A stretch of DNA of 64,000 nucleotides, taken from assembly GCA_905221605.1 (NCBI GenBank), contig CAJNDS010002479.1:983501-1047500 (forward strand), given 5' to 3'. Below the pieces are notes generated by a model. The model was not told the DNA's origin. It ran no database searches and saw only the letters and a list, made by a program, of their open reading frames with translations. The translations under genes and the position numbers were made by a program. Origin of the DNA: Symbiodinium natans (lineage: Eukaryota; Sar; Dinophyceae; Suessiales; Symbiodiniaceae). Shown piece by piece: positions 30,755 to 40,800 of the stretch. Position 1 is the stretch's first letter. Every line of letters starts with the position of its first letter.

Positions 30755-30869
30755 ATAAGCCTGTGTGGCGGATGCTGCGGAAGTGCTCTCAAAACTTGTG
30801 ATAAGGAAGGCTCAAAGGTCCGCGAGCCCGAGACATTCCGAAAACATACAGCATGTTTTTTTGAAAGTA
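30755..30869 (+). CDS. Candidate exon, unknown
   Basis: A repeat-free island with two open frames: ADAAEVLSKLVIRKAQRSAS and onward (helical, basic), and a Cys-rich one. A GT donor GAAA|GTAGGT is available. Which frame is used is unresolved. Confidence 0.3.
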
Positions 30870-31039
30870 GGTTTGAGGTCTCCTTCGAGGACGACGGGAA
30901 TGCCAGGGTTCGTTTTGGTTCGTTGTTCCGCGGTGGGGTGGGGAGGGGGGTCGGGTGGGGATGATTAGATTCTGGCCTGAACCGTCAGCACGACCTTATG
31001 CCCTTGTACCCCCAAACCCTAAACCCTAAACACACTTCG

Positions 31040-31510
31040 AGAACAAGGGCTTTCCTACACGAAACGCGCGTTTCAATAACTCGCCACGCACGGAACCAAA
31101 CGCCGCAAGATCGTGCGCCTCGACACCCTGCAAGGCTAAAAACGTGCACCTCGATAGGCCTATAAGACGAGGAAGCAACGCCATCGGCTTTAAAAGGGCA
31201 GGAAGACGCCAAACAAACGTATGCGCATAATCCTCGAAAGAGCAAATTCTTGTCAAAAAAAACATATAAACTCACACATAACACGACTTCAAAGGCAAAC
31301 ATTTACCTACAAGAAACGCTCGCTTCAATGAAAACGCACGCAAGGAAGCAACGCCACCACAACATTGATAAAACAAGATACCAAAACGCGAGCATAAAAT
31401 TGGAGGAAAAACTGCGCTTCTTCAAAAACATACAAGTTCATTCATAATTATATTCAAGAAACTTACAATAGCAGCGTTTTACCTACACGAAACGCGCTTT
31501 TCAATAAAAA
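31040..31510. repeat. Telomere-free island with three degenerate copies of a 35-bp motif
   Basis: Copies of TT(A/T)CCTACA(C/A)GAAACGC..(G/T)(T/C)TTCAAT(A/G)A followed by a CACG word occur at about 31050, 31303 and 31469. The whole stretch 30990-31650 lacks TTTAGGG and is A-rich on +. ORFs across it have no protein character. It is probably a distinct repeat or decayed element. Confidence 0.55.
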
Positions 31511-32432
31511 AGCCACGTGGGGAAACAGCGGTGGCAGGTTGTCCGAGTGTGGGCGATTAAATGCTAAACTTTGCCTGCAATGGTGTGACATAGGTCGTTC
31601 GCCATTAATGAGCACAAGCAACGACGGAAACTAGCGCAGACAAAGAATCAGATGCGTCGCTCAGCTCAAAGGGGCTCCAAAAACCCTGAACCCCCAAGTC
31701 CTGAACCCTTCAAGCCCTAAAGCAAAGCTTGCAAGCCGTAGACGCGCCTTAAGCTCTGAAGATTAACCCTAAACCTTAAACCCTGAGCTACGTCTGACTT
31801 CCTCATGATGTCCTGTGCGACGTTGAGGAGACGCTAAAGCGACATCAGCCCGGGCCCGAGCTAGGGTTAGGGTGTAGTGTTCGGGTTTAGGGTTCACGGC
31901 TTAGGGTTTAACTTGCTAGGGGCTAGGGGGTGGGGGGGGGGGGGAGGGTTCGTGTGGGGGTCTACTTTGTGCAACACCAAGAATATGTTGTGTGAGTCAT
32001 GGTTTCAAAGGGAGTGCGTTAGAATGTATGTTGGGGTTTGTGGATGAGAATTTTGGAAGTTTGGATTTAGGGTTTAGGGCTTAGGCTTGTTTTCGAGACT
32101 CCCCCAAAAGTTAGCAATAAGGGTTTGGCATACGAAGCTTGCAAAAAGGTAGGTTTTGGGCTCTTCAGGTAATGTCGAGATTCTTGGGATTTTGGGCTTC
32201 AGCGGTTTCAGGTTTCGGGCGGTTGAGTTTTTAGGGTTTAGAGCGGACCCTGCCGTGCATCTGCTTAATTTCTACTAGCGATAAACCCTATTTAGAAGCC
32301 CCCTACACGACTTTGTAAAAGGACTGCGAAACATAAGTGCCTTTTTAGTCCCAGGACTCCCTAAGCCCTAAACGCTAGGACCTTAGGACTTTAGGGTTGT
32401 GTGTTTGGTGCAACTTTAAACATGTAATCCAG

Positions 32433-32487
32433 GCAGAAGTGGAAACAGCACGTGGAGCAGCTGCAGCTACAGCTCACGGAGGAGCAG
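32433..32487 (+). CDS. Coiled-coil exon, QKWKQHVEQLQLQLTEEQ
   Basis: Acceptor AATCCAG; donor GAGCAG|GTGCCT. The frame reads QKWKQHVEQLQLQLTEEQ, a clear coiled-coil with Leu/Val every 3-4 residues. CCCTAAA repeats follow immediately instead of TTTAGGG. Confidence 0.6.
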
Positions 32488-32861
32488 GTGCCTTTTAAAC
32501 CCTAAACCCTACACCTTAAACCTAAAACCGAAAACCTTAAACCTTAAGCCGTAAGCCTTAAGCCTTAAGCCTTAAGCCTCAAGCCTCAAGCCTTAAGCCT
32601 TAGCCTAAGCTCTCAAGCCTAAACCTGAGTGCGCCTGAGATCCTGACTCGCTCATGCCTGCGTATGCTGGTACTCACTCAAACCCTAAACCTCTAACAAA
32701 CCGGGGGAGCCCCGATAGGGTTTTTGAATGCTTAAGAGCCCTAAAAGGAATCGCGACACGTCCTAAGTAGAAGAGCCGGCCGTTCGAAAACCCTAAACCC
32801 CAAACCCTAAACCCGAAACCCGAAACCCTAAACCCTAAACCCTAAACCCTACTTCTACAAG

Positions 32862-32913
32862 CTGCGCAGGCGGCTCGCGCGCTGGAGGTCGAGAAGGAGC
32901 AGGAGGCGGGCTT
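32862..32913 (+). CDS. Coiled-coil exon, AAQAARALEVEKEQEAG
   Basis: Between a CCCTAAA array and TTTAGGG-type repeats. Acceptors TTCTACAAG or GCTGCGCAG; donor GGGCTT|GTGGGG. The frame reads AAQAARALEVEKEQEAG, Ala/Glu-rich coiled-coil. Confidence 0.55.
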
Positions 32914-33339
32914 GTGGGGGGAGGGCCTTTAGTTGGGGTTTTTGGTATAGGGTTTTTGGTATAGGGTTTAGGGTTTAGGGTTTGGGGTTTAGGGTTTAGG
33001 GTCTAGGGTTTAGGGTTGTACCTTTGCAGATGCCCGGGGTAAGCAATGCCTTGTTTGGGCTTTTGTGATATTGTACATATGATTTAGATATAACTGGGGA
33101 TGCTTTTGGAACAAGTCGGAGGCTTTTGTGGGCCAGCCTAACTATCACGGGCTCTTTCTGGGCCCGCTGGGATGATTGTGATCTTCTTGTTGGCTTGAGG
33201 GTTTAGGGCTTAGGGTTTAGGGTTCAGGGTTTAGGGTTTAGCTTAAGGGTTAGAAGGGTGTAGCAGGGCATGACTACACACGATGAACGAAACTTCAACC
33301 CAAAAAGTCTGAAATCCTAGACCCTAAAGGACCCTAGAC

Positions 33340-33437
33340 CGATGTTCCCCCTTCTTCTAGCAGTCCTTATTAGGGATTCTAGTGGGGGGGTACTCTTCTC
33401 CCGATTAGGGACTGTTAGTTTCAGGGGGAACATCCCA
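33340..33437. repeat. Palindromic element family A (copy)
   Basis: GATGTTCCCCCTTCTTCTAG at one end; TTAGGGACTGTTAG and GGGGGAACATCCC at the other. G-run before TACTCTTC in the centre. Confidence 0.75.
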
Positions 33438-33496
33438 ACCTAAGGGGACAAAAGAAACCCTAAACCCTAAACCCTAAACCCTAAACCCCAAAGCAG

Positions 33497-33536
33497 GCCC
33501 GCAGCGAGCTGGCGGCGCAAGGCACCGCATCAAGAT
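33497..33536 (+). CDS. Coiled-coil exon, ARSELAAQGTAS
   Basis: CCCTAAA array, then AAAGCAG|GCC. The frame reads ARSELAAQGTASR; donor AAGAT|GTTGTG, or the GC donor CAAG|GCACCG. No TTTAGGG lies directly downstream. Short, moderate support from context. Confidence 0.4.
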
Positions 33537-33835
33537 GTTGTGAAAGGGGGGGTGGGGCTGTGGGCTGGTAGGTGACTAGGCCTTACCTGAAGAACGCAAC
33601 ACCTACTGTAGGTCGTAGGTTAAGCCAAACCCTAAACCCGAAACCCTAAACCCCAGGATTTCGGGATTTCGGGTCATGGAGGTCTTGCTTTGGGGAGCTC
33701 AAGGGCTCCCGGCGGGGGATGCTTGGCTTGGGGTATATTCCCACATGAGCAACAACCCTTCCCCTCCCCCCCCCCCCACCCCCCAAAAAAGACCTGAAAC
33801 CCTAAACCCTGAACCCGAGCCTTGAACCGAAACCC

Positions 33836-33990
33836 TAACCTCTAAACCCTAAACCCTAAAGGCTAAACCCTAAACCCTAAACCCTAAACCCTAAACCCTA
33901 AACCCTAAACCCTAAACCCCAAACCCTAAACCCTAAACCCTAAACCCTAAACCCTAAACCCCTAAACCCTAAACCCTAAACCCTAAGCCC
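33836..33990 (-). repeat. CCCTAAA array
   Basis: About 20 units, immediately 5' of the exon at 34025. Confidence 0.95.
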
Positions 33991-34024
33991 TGAGCTTGCC
34001 CTAAGCCCTAAGCCCTGAACCAAG

Positions 34025-34106
34025 ATGACGCCGAGCAGCACGCTGCTAGGCGACCTCATCGAAGAGCTGCGCGCTCGCGCTCTTCAGCTAGGCTGGAGCC
34101 TTGGAG
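34025..34106 (+). CDS. Helical exon, LIEELRARALQL
   Basis: Acceptor GAACCAAG at the end of a CCCTAAA array; donor TTGGAG|GTTTGG followed by TTTAGGG/TTTGGGG repeats. The frame reads MTPSSTLLGDLIEELRARAL then QLGWSLG, with a clear amphipathic helix. A second frame (DDAEQHAARRPHRRAARSR) is open too but less helix-like. Confidence 0.5.
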
Positions 34107-35158
34107 GTTTGGGGTTTAGGGTTTGGGGTTTAGGGTTTAGGGTTTAGGGTTTGGGGTTTGGGGTTTAGGGTTTAGGGTTTAGGGTTTAGGGTTCAAGGTT
34201 TAGGGTTGCTTGGCTTACAGGTTGCTGCTTCTTCTGAGCTTTCGAGTAGCCTGAAGCCTGAGCCTTTGACCCGAACCTTGCTTTGTTGAAGATCGCTTTC
34301 CCTTGCAAAACCCAACTAGAACAAGAAAGGGTTGTAAAGGAGGGTTTAGGCTGAAGGCTTGGGATGTCTCCGAAGGTTTGAGTGTTTAGGGTTGAGGGGG
34401 GCCCTTGGTAAGCTTCTGGGTTTAGGGTTTAGGGTTTAGGGTTTAGGGTTTAGGGTTTAGGGTTTGTTGCGGCTGGGCTGGAACTCCTTCAGCTGCATTG
34501 GAACATGGCTTCTATTCTTGGTATTGGTGGTGGTGTTTAGGGTTTAGGGTTGGTTGAGGTCTGAGGGTTGAGGGTTGAGGGTCGAGGGTCGAGGGTCGAG
34601 GGTCGAGGGTCGAGGGTTGAGTGTATTCATTGGGTGTCTTCATGGGGATACTTGCTATACTAGCCCAACTACATCTACAGCCCGGGGGTATGGAACAAAA
34701 TCCCAGGGCGTCAGTGTTTTTGTTTACTGCATGGGCCGTAAAACCCCCGACCCGGGTTTAGTGTGTCGGGTTTAGGCTTTAGGAAACTCCAACTTGTTGG
34801 AGCGGTCATGTTGTGCGAAACGTTGATAGTCAGTTGCAGAACCCCCGGTGACGTATTGCAGGTGCTATAGGAGAGACCGACTGCTCACATGGGGACTAAC
34901 CAAGTTATTGGCGTTGTTTAGGGGTTTCCGTTCTATGACTAGAAAAGATGTTTTCTTGATTTGTTTTTTTTTCTTACTTTTCCTCTGTCTAAATCTTGAA
35001 AACCATACTTTTCCCATGGTAGTTGAGGCTAGCAAGAAGCCCTGCTTGATGCACCTGACCGCTGCTCCAACCCTAAGCTCTGGACCCTGAGCTGCTCCCT
35101 CTTTCCTACTTTTTTTTTGTGGCTTAAGAACCCCCCCACAACATCAAACAACAAAAAC

Positions 35159-35163
35159 GTATA

Positions 35164-35196
<33 letters not shown>

Positions 35197-35460
35197 GTGA
35201 GACACGGTCAATATTACTGCTTCCTTATTTTAGTAGAGGGGTAGTTGTTGCACCAAAACGCCGAGGATCGATAGGGGACGCGCAAAACTGATAGGGTTAT
35301 TTGATACGTAGGGTAAAACTCCGGTAGGTGAAAACATGGAAAACGATAGGGGACGCGCAAATGCAAAACCAAGCAAGGCTTAAACAAGAAATTTTTGATG
35401 CCGACATATATATATATGTATATATATATAGATATATATATATATATATATATATATTCT
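35159..35460. repeat. Two AT microsatellites flanking an inverted-repeat segment
   Basis: (AT)n tracts at 35159-35197 and 35404-35457 flank unique sequence containing CGATAGGGGACGCGCAAA twice (about 35268 and 35344). ORFs with IYIYIY are translations of the AT repeat. No gene supported. Confidence 0.8.
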
Positions 35461-35905
35461 TCCCGACAAGGGTAACAAGGCGATTGTTTGTTTTTTTTTG
35501 TTCTCTCTTTTTGGGAGTTCTCAAGCAAATGGTAATTTCCAGGAGGCTCAAAGACCCCCCCTGCATTGGTGCGGGTTGTGGGGGTTAGGTGGGGCAGAAG
35601 GGGTCTTTTGGCGGCCCAGAGTTGATCAAAAGAAAGATTCCCCAAAAACACCCTTGATGAGGGAAACCGAAAGGGGGGTTAAGGTCAACCTTAGCCTTAA
35701 ACCAGTATTTCCTGGTTGAGCGTGCAGGATTTGCGGCCTGGAGTTGAGTGCTTTGCGCTGCAGGTCAAGATGCGCGCGAGGCAGAGGCACTGGCACAACC
35801 TTGAAGCATGAAGCCCGAGATAAATCCCTAAGCCTTGAACCCCAAGACATGGGTATTTCGGCATGGAAGTAAACATTGGGAAGTCGGTCCCGCCCAGCTT
35901 CATAA

Positions 35906-36033
35906 TTTGGGATGCTCCCCCTTATACGAACAGTGCTTCATAGGGATTATAATACCCCCCCCCCCCTTATTCATCCCACCCCCTTTATCATCCCCATTAA
36001 GGACTGTTAGCATAAGGGGGGGAACATCCCAAT
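35906..36033. repeat. Palindromic element family A (copy)
   Basis: AATTTGGGATGCTCCCCCTTAT at one end, AAGGACTGTTAGCATAAGGG and GGAACATCCCAATT at the other. The central part has an extra CCCCACCC stretch. Confidence 0.75.
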
Positions 36034-36428
36034 TCACAACTACCACTCCATGACTTGGCAGGCCCTTGGCACCTTTTCTTTTTGTTCCCCCTTACCTTGG
36101 TTTTAGCGGATCATCGCCTCCTAAATCCCTAAATCCCTGAATCCCTAGAGAGGCTTAGGTCCTGCTGATGGAGAACTAAAGAAACAACCCTCTTCAGTCG
36201 GGATTTCCGGGCCGGTCAGCCCTTTTGGCCTAGAATCCCTAAACCCTGAATTCTGAACCCCAAACACATGCAATCCTATACTAGGAAACCCCAAACCCTA
36301 AACCCCAAACCCTAAACCCTTATAAACCCTAACCCCTAAACCCTAAACCCTAAGCCGTAAGCCCTAAGCCCAAGCCCTAAGCCCTAGGCCCTAAGCCCGA
36401 AGCCCTATGCCCTACCCACATCGTGCGA

Positions 36429-36490
36429 GGTGCTGGCCCAGAAGGAGATCGACTATCTCCAGAAACGTGTGGCGACGTTAGAGGCGCTGG
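36429..36490 (+). CDS. Coiled-coil exon, VLAQKEIDYLQKRVATLEAL
   Basis: CCCTAAG/CCCTAAA repeats precede it, TTTAGGG follows from 36541. Possible acceptor ATCGTGCGAG. The frame reads VLAQKEIDYLQKRVATLEAL, with an ideal a/d heptad pattern (L, I, L, V, L). The frame runs on to about 36526 (TGA). No clear GT donor; the 3' limit is unknown. Confidence 0.6.
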
Positions 36491-36928
36491 GACATGGGGG
36501 GGGAGGATCAGAGTTGGCTCACTGAGTTGCTATTCCGGGGTTTAGGATTTAGGGTTTAGGGTTTGGAGTTTAGGGTTTAGGGTTTAGGGTTTAGGGTTTA
36601 GGGTTTAGGATTGGGGCTCCTGGGTTGGAGGGTTTAGGCGCGCAGGGTCTCGTGTTTATGGCAGATGCTCTCGACCCCCGGTCGATGCTTGAAGCCCTTA
36701 GCCTCAGCCCTTTGTTCCCTGAACCCGAAACTGCCGTCAACCCTAAAATAATCTCCCGAAAACCCGAAACCTTGTTGAATTAAACCCCTAAACCCTAAAC
36801 CCTAAACTCAGGCTCAAGGGTCGAGATTCAGGGTTTCATTGGAGGGCCCGCCCAGTTTGGGGGGTTTAGGGGTTAGGCTTCGGGCCGCCAACCTAGGGCT
36901 TAGTGTGTAGGGTGTAGGGCTTAGGGTG

Positions 36929-37050
36929 TAGGGCTTACAAGGAGGGGCCCCCCCTTACTATAATAACTATAGCTAAGGGACTAATAACCTAATTTAGGGC
37001 CCTTATAGCTCTACTTATGACTTGGGGGGGCCCCTCCTTGTAGGGCTTAC
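36929..37050. mobile_element. Family B element with 10-nt target duplication
   Basis: The element (36939-37040) begins AAGGAGGGGCCCCCCCTTAC and ends GGGGGGGCCCCTCCTTG. It is flanked by exact TAGGGCTTAC at 36929-36938 and 37041-37050. This is the clearest sign in the window that the palindromic elements are DNA transposon derivatives. A 9-10 bp duplication is typical of Mutator-like elements, though family assignment from this alone is tentative. The target is a degenerate telomeric tract. Confidence 0.7.
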
Positions 37051-37254
37051 GGGGTAAGGGAGAACCGAGGTGAACTCTATAAACCGTCAGCCGCGGTGAG
37101 GTGCACCACAATCTCAACACAGGCCCTAGTCACAGACCGTGAGCCCTATACCCTATAAGTGTATAGAACCTAAACCTCAAACCCCAAAGCCTAAACCCTA
37201 AACCTTAAGCCTAATCCCTAAGCCCTAAAATCCCTAAAACCTACATCCTGCCAG

Positions 37255-37326
37255 GCCTCAGAGCAGCTTCCTTCTTCTCCCCATGGCGCGGACATTGAGG
37301 CGCGAGACTTGCCTTGGGCACCTTTT
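37255..37326 (+). CDS. Exon, ASEQLPSSPHGADIEARDLP
   Basis: Acceptor CTACATCCTGCCAG|GCC. The frame reads ASEQLPSSPHGADIEARDLP then WAPF, before CCTTTT|GTTTCC. CCCTAAA-type repeats lie upstream and TTTAGGG downstream. Linker-like. Confidence 0.5.
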
Positions 37327-37507
37327 GTTTCCAATTTTGGGGCTGGTTAGGGTTTACGGATCGGGTTTAGGGTTCAGGGTTTAGGGTGTAGGGTTAGGAT
37401 TTAGGGTTTAGGGTTTAGGGTTCAGGGTTTTGGGTTCAGGGTTTAGGGTTTAGGGTTACAAGTTCAATGGCTTTAGTGGCTTGAGTTAAGGCAGTAGACC
37501 CCCACAG

Positions 37508-37573
37508 GTCCTCCCACCAAGCCAAAGCCACTCCTGCCAAGCCTTCCGTGAAGAAGGCAATGTCGGATTTTGG
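37508..37573 (+). CDS. Exon, Lys/Ala/Pro-rich linker
   Basis: Acceptor GACCCCCACAG|G. The frame SSHQAKATPAKPSVKKAMSD is basic and Pro/Ala-rich, a typical disordered linker. Possible donors CAAT|GTCGGA or TTGG|GTTTGT. Confidence 0.4.
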
Positions 37574-37654
37574 GTTTGTAGGATTTTGGGGCCTAGACCC
37601 TAAACCCTAAACCCTGGGCTGAGGGTGTTGGATTTTGTGTTTTGGGGTTTCGGG

Positions 37655-37732
37655 CAACGTAGAGAAATCCTCGAAGCCACTGACCGCGCCCAAGAGCACT
37701 CACTACGGGCAGCTCGCCAAGTTCCAGTCCCT
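37655..37732 (+). CDS. Exon with GTAAGG donor
   Basis: Ends TCCCT|GTAAGG, a good donor. One frame reads QRREILEATDRAQEHSLRAA then RQVPVPV (coiled-coil-like). Another reads NVEKSSKPLTAPKSTHYGQL then AKFQSL. The acceptor is not clear. Neighbouring exons favour the coiled-coil frame, while the basic linker just upstream would suit the other. Confidence 0.45.
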
Positions 37733-37963
37733 GTAAGGGTCCTGGTATCACGCGCTCGGCCCTCAACCCTAAACCTGGGTCTTGGAGTACCATGCTTTAA
37801 TACTTGTTTTGTTTGTTCTGGGTTCATACTATAGCAACTTCTACCTCAAAAAGTATATATGTTTCACTCCAAAGTAGGGAAACCCTAAACCCTAAGGTTT
37901 CGTGGTTTTGGGTGTCAGAGAGATGCCCAGGTCCCCCAACATCCTCGGCTTTTCTTGTGGTTA

Positions 37964-38094
37964 GGGTTTAGGGTTTAGGGTTTAGGGTTTAGGGTTTAGG
38001 GTTTAGGGTTCAGGGTTTAGGGTTTAGGGTTTAGGGTTTAGGGTTTAGGGTTTAGGGTTTAGGGTTTAGGGTTTAGGGTTTAGGGTTTAGGGTT
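37964..38094 (+). repeat. TTTAGGG array
   Basis: About 18 units with one TTCAGGG. It is followed by CTTTGCAG (38095-38102) and non-assigned sequence, then CCCTAAA at 38196-38260. Confidence 0.95.
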
Positions 38095-38275
38095 TCTTTG
38101 CAGGCTTTCCAGGTCTTTGAGGTCAAATTTGGCTGATAGCTACTCCGTCAACCCCCAGCCTTCTCCTCAACTCTCAACCCTGACCCCTAAACCCTACATC
38201 CTAAACCCTAAACCCTAAACCCTAAACCCTAAACCCTAAACCCTAAACCCTAAACCCTGACTCCACCTTATCAAG

Positions 38276-38351
38276 ACCCTGCCGAGCTCAGCGCCTGGGC
38301 CTGTAAGAGCTGCCAGGCCCTGCAGGCGGAGCTTTATCGCCTTCAGGCCTG
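38276..38351 (+). CDS. Coiled-coil exon, CQALQAELYRLQA
   Basis: A CCCTAAA array upstream, donor GCCTG|GTGAAC and TTTAGGG repeats downstream (38368 on). The frame reads AELSAWACKSCQALQAELYR then LQA. Clear Leu heptads and a CxxC. It is a model example of an exon between opposed telomeric arms. Confidence 0.6.
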
Positions 38352-38884
38352 GTGAACCCAAACTAGGGTTTAGGGGTTTAGGGTTTAGGGTTTACCCTTA
38401 GTCAGGGGTGCAGGGTTTACAGGTTCTAGGGTTCGGGGTTTAGGGTAACTACCGTTAGTTAAGGCCAGAACGAAGGGTGTGGGGTTTAGAGTGTTTAGGG
38501 CTTGGGGTTTGGAGCCAAACGCCTTTTGTCTTTTGTTGAATAAAGACGTTAAGCGACACAGGGGTCCCGGTTGTGCTTATCCGGGGGTATCGGTTCCGAA
38601 TATATGTTCCCTTTACACGAGCAAAGGGCGCCCTGTTTATTCCGAGGGGCATGTAAGGTTCAGGGCTTTAGGTTCTAATTAGGGTTTATCGCCTCCCCCT
38701 AATATTAAACCCCCCCCCACCCCCTAATATTTAAAACCCCCATATACTGTAATATAACGATAATGGAGGTATTTAATATTGGGGGGTAGGGGGGATTTAA
38801 TAAAAGGGGGGAGGGGATTATAGGGCTTGAAAGCTTTGTAGGGTTTAGCGTGGGCAGGGTTTTGTGGAGCGTTTTGCTCTCCAG

Positions 38885-39007
38885 GTGCCACGCAATGAGC
38901 GTTTAGAAGTTGAATCAGAGCGCTTGGGGATTCTGCGTGTACAAGGGTCTGTTTCAGTTCAGAGGGATTTTGGAGGTTGGCTGCACGGTCGTATGGAGGC
39001 GTCTGAG
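38885..39007 (+). CDS. Exon, VPRNERLEVESERLGILRVQ
   Basis: Strong acceptor GAGCGTTTTGCTCTCCAG; donor TCTGAG|GTTGAA. The frame starts VPRNERLEVESERLGILRVQ and ends GWLHGRMEASE. Hydrophilic and helix-rich. It is long (123 nt) for this gene. The antisense frame of 126 aa over the same DNA lacks splice support and is treated as a shadow. Flanks are TTTAGGG-type upstream and CCCTAAA downstream. Confidence 0.55.
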
Positions 39008-39149
39008 GTTGAAGCCTGCAACCCGAAGGGGCTGGAAACCCCCTAGCGGAACCCTTTTTGAGGGCTTCTGGGTCCATACTTGAAGTTTCAGCAAGGTAGC
39101 CCATATGATATAACCCAGATTACAACCTAACATACTTGCAACCCGAACG

Positions 39150-39258
39150 ACCCTAAACCCTAAACCCTAAACCCTAAACCCTAAACCCTAAACCCTAAAC
39201 CCTAAACCCTAAACCCTAAACCCTAAACCCTAAACCCTAAACCCTAAACCCTAAACCC
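39150..39258 (-). repeat. CCCTAAA array
   Basis: About 15 perfect units, then CCTTCAAG repeats related to the end of family C elements. Confidence 0.95.
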
Positions 39259-39589
39259 AATGAACCTTCAAGTTCCTTCAAGTAGCATTTTCTGCGGAGA
39301 TGTTGTGGCTCTGGAGCTTTGGGGGTTTAGCCGCACTGCGCGCGAGCGCGCCCGCAGTGCTCTGCACCCCCTACCCCCTAGCCCCCTACCTATACCCCCT
39401 CTTTCCCCTACCCCGTCTACCCCCTACCCCCAAAACGTAAAACCTAAACCCTACACCCTTACCTCCCCATCGTCACAGCCCTAATTGAGGCTCTTGGGCC
39501 GTCGAAGCCCCAGGGAAGCGAGAACCGACCCCCCTTGGATTTAGGGTTTAGGGCTTATAAGGGCTTAGGGTTTAGGGTCCTTCTTTCAG

Positions 39590-39636
39590 CATAGGAGGGT
39601 CCCAGGAGCGCTGTGGAGGGAGCTCTTGCGCGAGTG
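39590..39636 (+). CDS. Exon, HRRVPGALWRELLRE
   Basis: Textbook acceptor GGTCCTTCTTTCAG; donor GAGTG|GTGCCA. The frame reads HRRVPGALWRELLREW, an amphipathic helix. TTTAGGG lies upstream and CCCTAAA downstream, opposite to the main pattern. Confidence 0.5.
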
Positions 39637-39739
39637 GTGCCAAACCCACCCTAAACCCCGAACCCTAAACCCTGCACCCTAAACTCTTAAAAACGCGAAA
39701 TCCTCTCCCCTCCCACCCTGAACCCTAAAGTGCCAGTAG

Positions 39740-39780
39740 GAGCGAGAGCAGCTCCACCACATGACGGAGGACCATCCGGG
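39740..39780 (+). CDS. Micro-exon, EREQLHHMTEDHPG
   Basis: AGTGCCAGTAG|GAG and CCGGG|GTTTCC bound a 41-nt exon reading EREQLHHMTEDHPG. CCCTAAA repeats lie upstream; TTTAGGG repeats start about 25 bp after the donor. Confidence 0.5.
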
Positions 39781-40147
39781 GTTTCCGAAGCCCTAAACCC
39801 TGCGGTTTAGGGTTTAGGGTTTAAGGGTCTAGGGTTTGGGGTGGCGGGTGGGGGCGGAGGGGGGGTTGGCGGGCACTGGGGGAGTTCGGGTGAACCTAGA
39901 GGAACTCGATCATTCTTCTGATACAGTACTGAACCTGAGTCTTTTTCTTGAGGCTTCGAATGTTTAAGCATTGAACCCTCAACCTCTGACACAAAACATG
40001 GTTTCTAATTAGACGAAACATTCTGTTACTACAAACCCCTAAACCCCAAACACGAAACCCTAAACCATCCTAGCCCTAAACCCTAAACCCTAAACCCTAA
40101 ACCCTAAACCCTAAACCCCTGGACTGCATCCCAAAAACCCAAAAAAG

Positions 40148-40209
40148 GAGAGAAATCGCCAGCTACAGCTGGAGCTGGCCTCCTTACAGTCGGAGCTGAG
40201 CCAGGCACC
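40148..40209 (+). CDS. Coiled-coil exon, RQLQLELASLQSELSQ
   Basis: AAAAAAG|GAG acceptor after a CCCTAAA array; donor GGCACC|GTAAAG. The frame reads ERNRQLQLELASLQSELSQA, a textbook coiled coil. One of the best-supported exons of this region. Confidence 0.65.
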
Positions 40210-40711
40210 GTAAAGCCTAATCCCTGAACCCTAGTACCCTTATACTCTTATACCCTACAACGGTAAAGCTTAATCCCTGAACCCTAATAAAAATATACTC
40301 TTATACCCTACAAGGGGAGGGCCCCCAAGTTCTAGTAGAGTTCTAGGAGCCCGACATTTGGGTTAAGGGGGCAGTTCGAATCCGTTTAGGGTTTAGGGTT
40401 TAGGGTTTAGGGTTTAGGGTTTAGGGTTTAGGGTTTGTGGTACCTAAAGGCTCTTATGTATACTAGAACCCCTGATAACTAACCCAAGAAGTTGCCAAGA
40501 AGGCTTAAACCCACTCACAACTGTCTGATCTTGAAGGGGGTTTGGGGGTTAGCAATGATAGCGTGCAACCCCAGAGATTCTGCCCTAAACCCTAAACCCT
40601 AAACCCTAAACCCTAAACCCTAAAAAGAGCACAGCAGGATGTGGAGTAGCAGCCTTAGTCCCGACGTTTTGGGGGACCGCACATGTCAACTTTCTAGTGC
40701 GGGCAGGTGGC

Positions 40712-40800
40712 GGGGGGGGGGGGGGGGGGGGGGCTTGCTCGAGGTCCGCGCCGAGGCGCTTCGCGACGACGTGCCTCCAGCGGGTTTGGCTGCAGGCCAG
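40712..40800 (+). CDS. Candidate coiled-coil exon behind a G22 tract
   Basis: A run of 22 G (40712-40733) is followed by a frame reading LLEVRAEALRDDVPPAGLAA then GQEGNRP and TAA. Composition matches the neighbouring coiled-coil exons. Where the acceptor lies relative to the G-run is unclear (GCGGGCAG at 40704 is possible); if the run is exonic, its length would control the frame. Confidence 0.4.

Noticed and set aside
35214-35651. 145-codon minus-strand ORF with IYIYIY stretch
   Set aside because: It runs through an AT microsatellite and has no recognisable domain.
38724-39104. 126-codon minus-strand ORF
   Set aside because: Antisense to the VPRNERLEVE exon, which has a strong acceptor and donor on the plus strand; the ORF includes C-rich and family-type repeat sequence.
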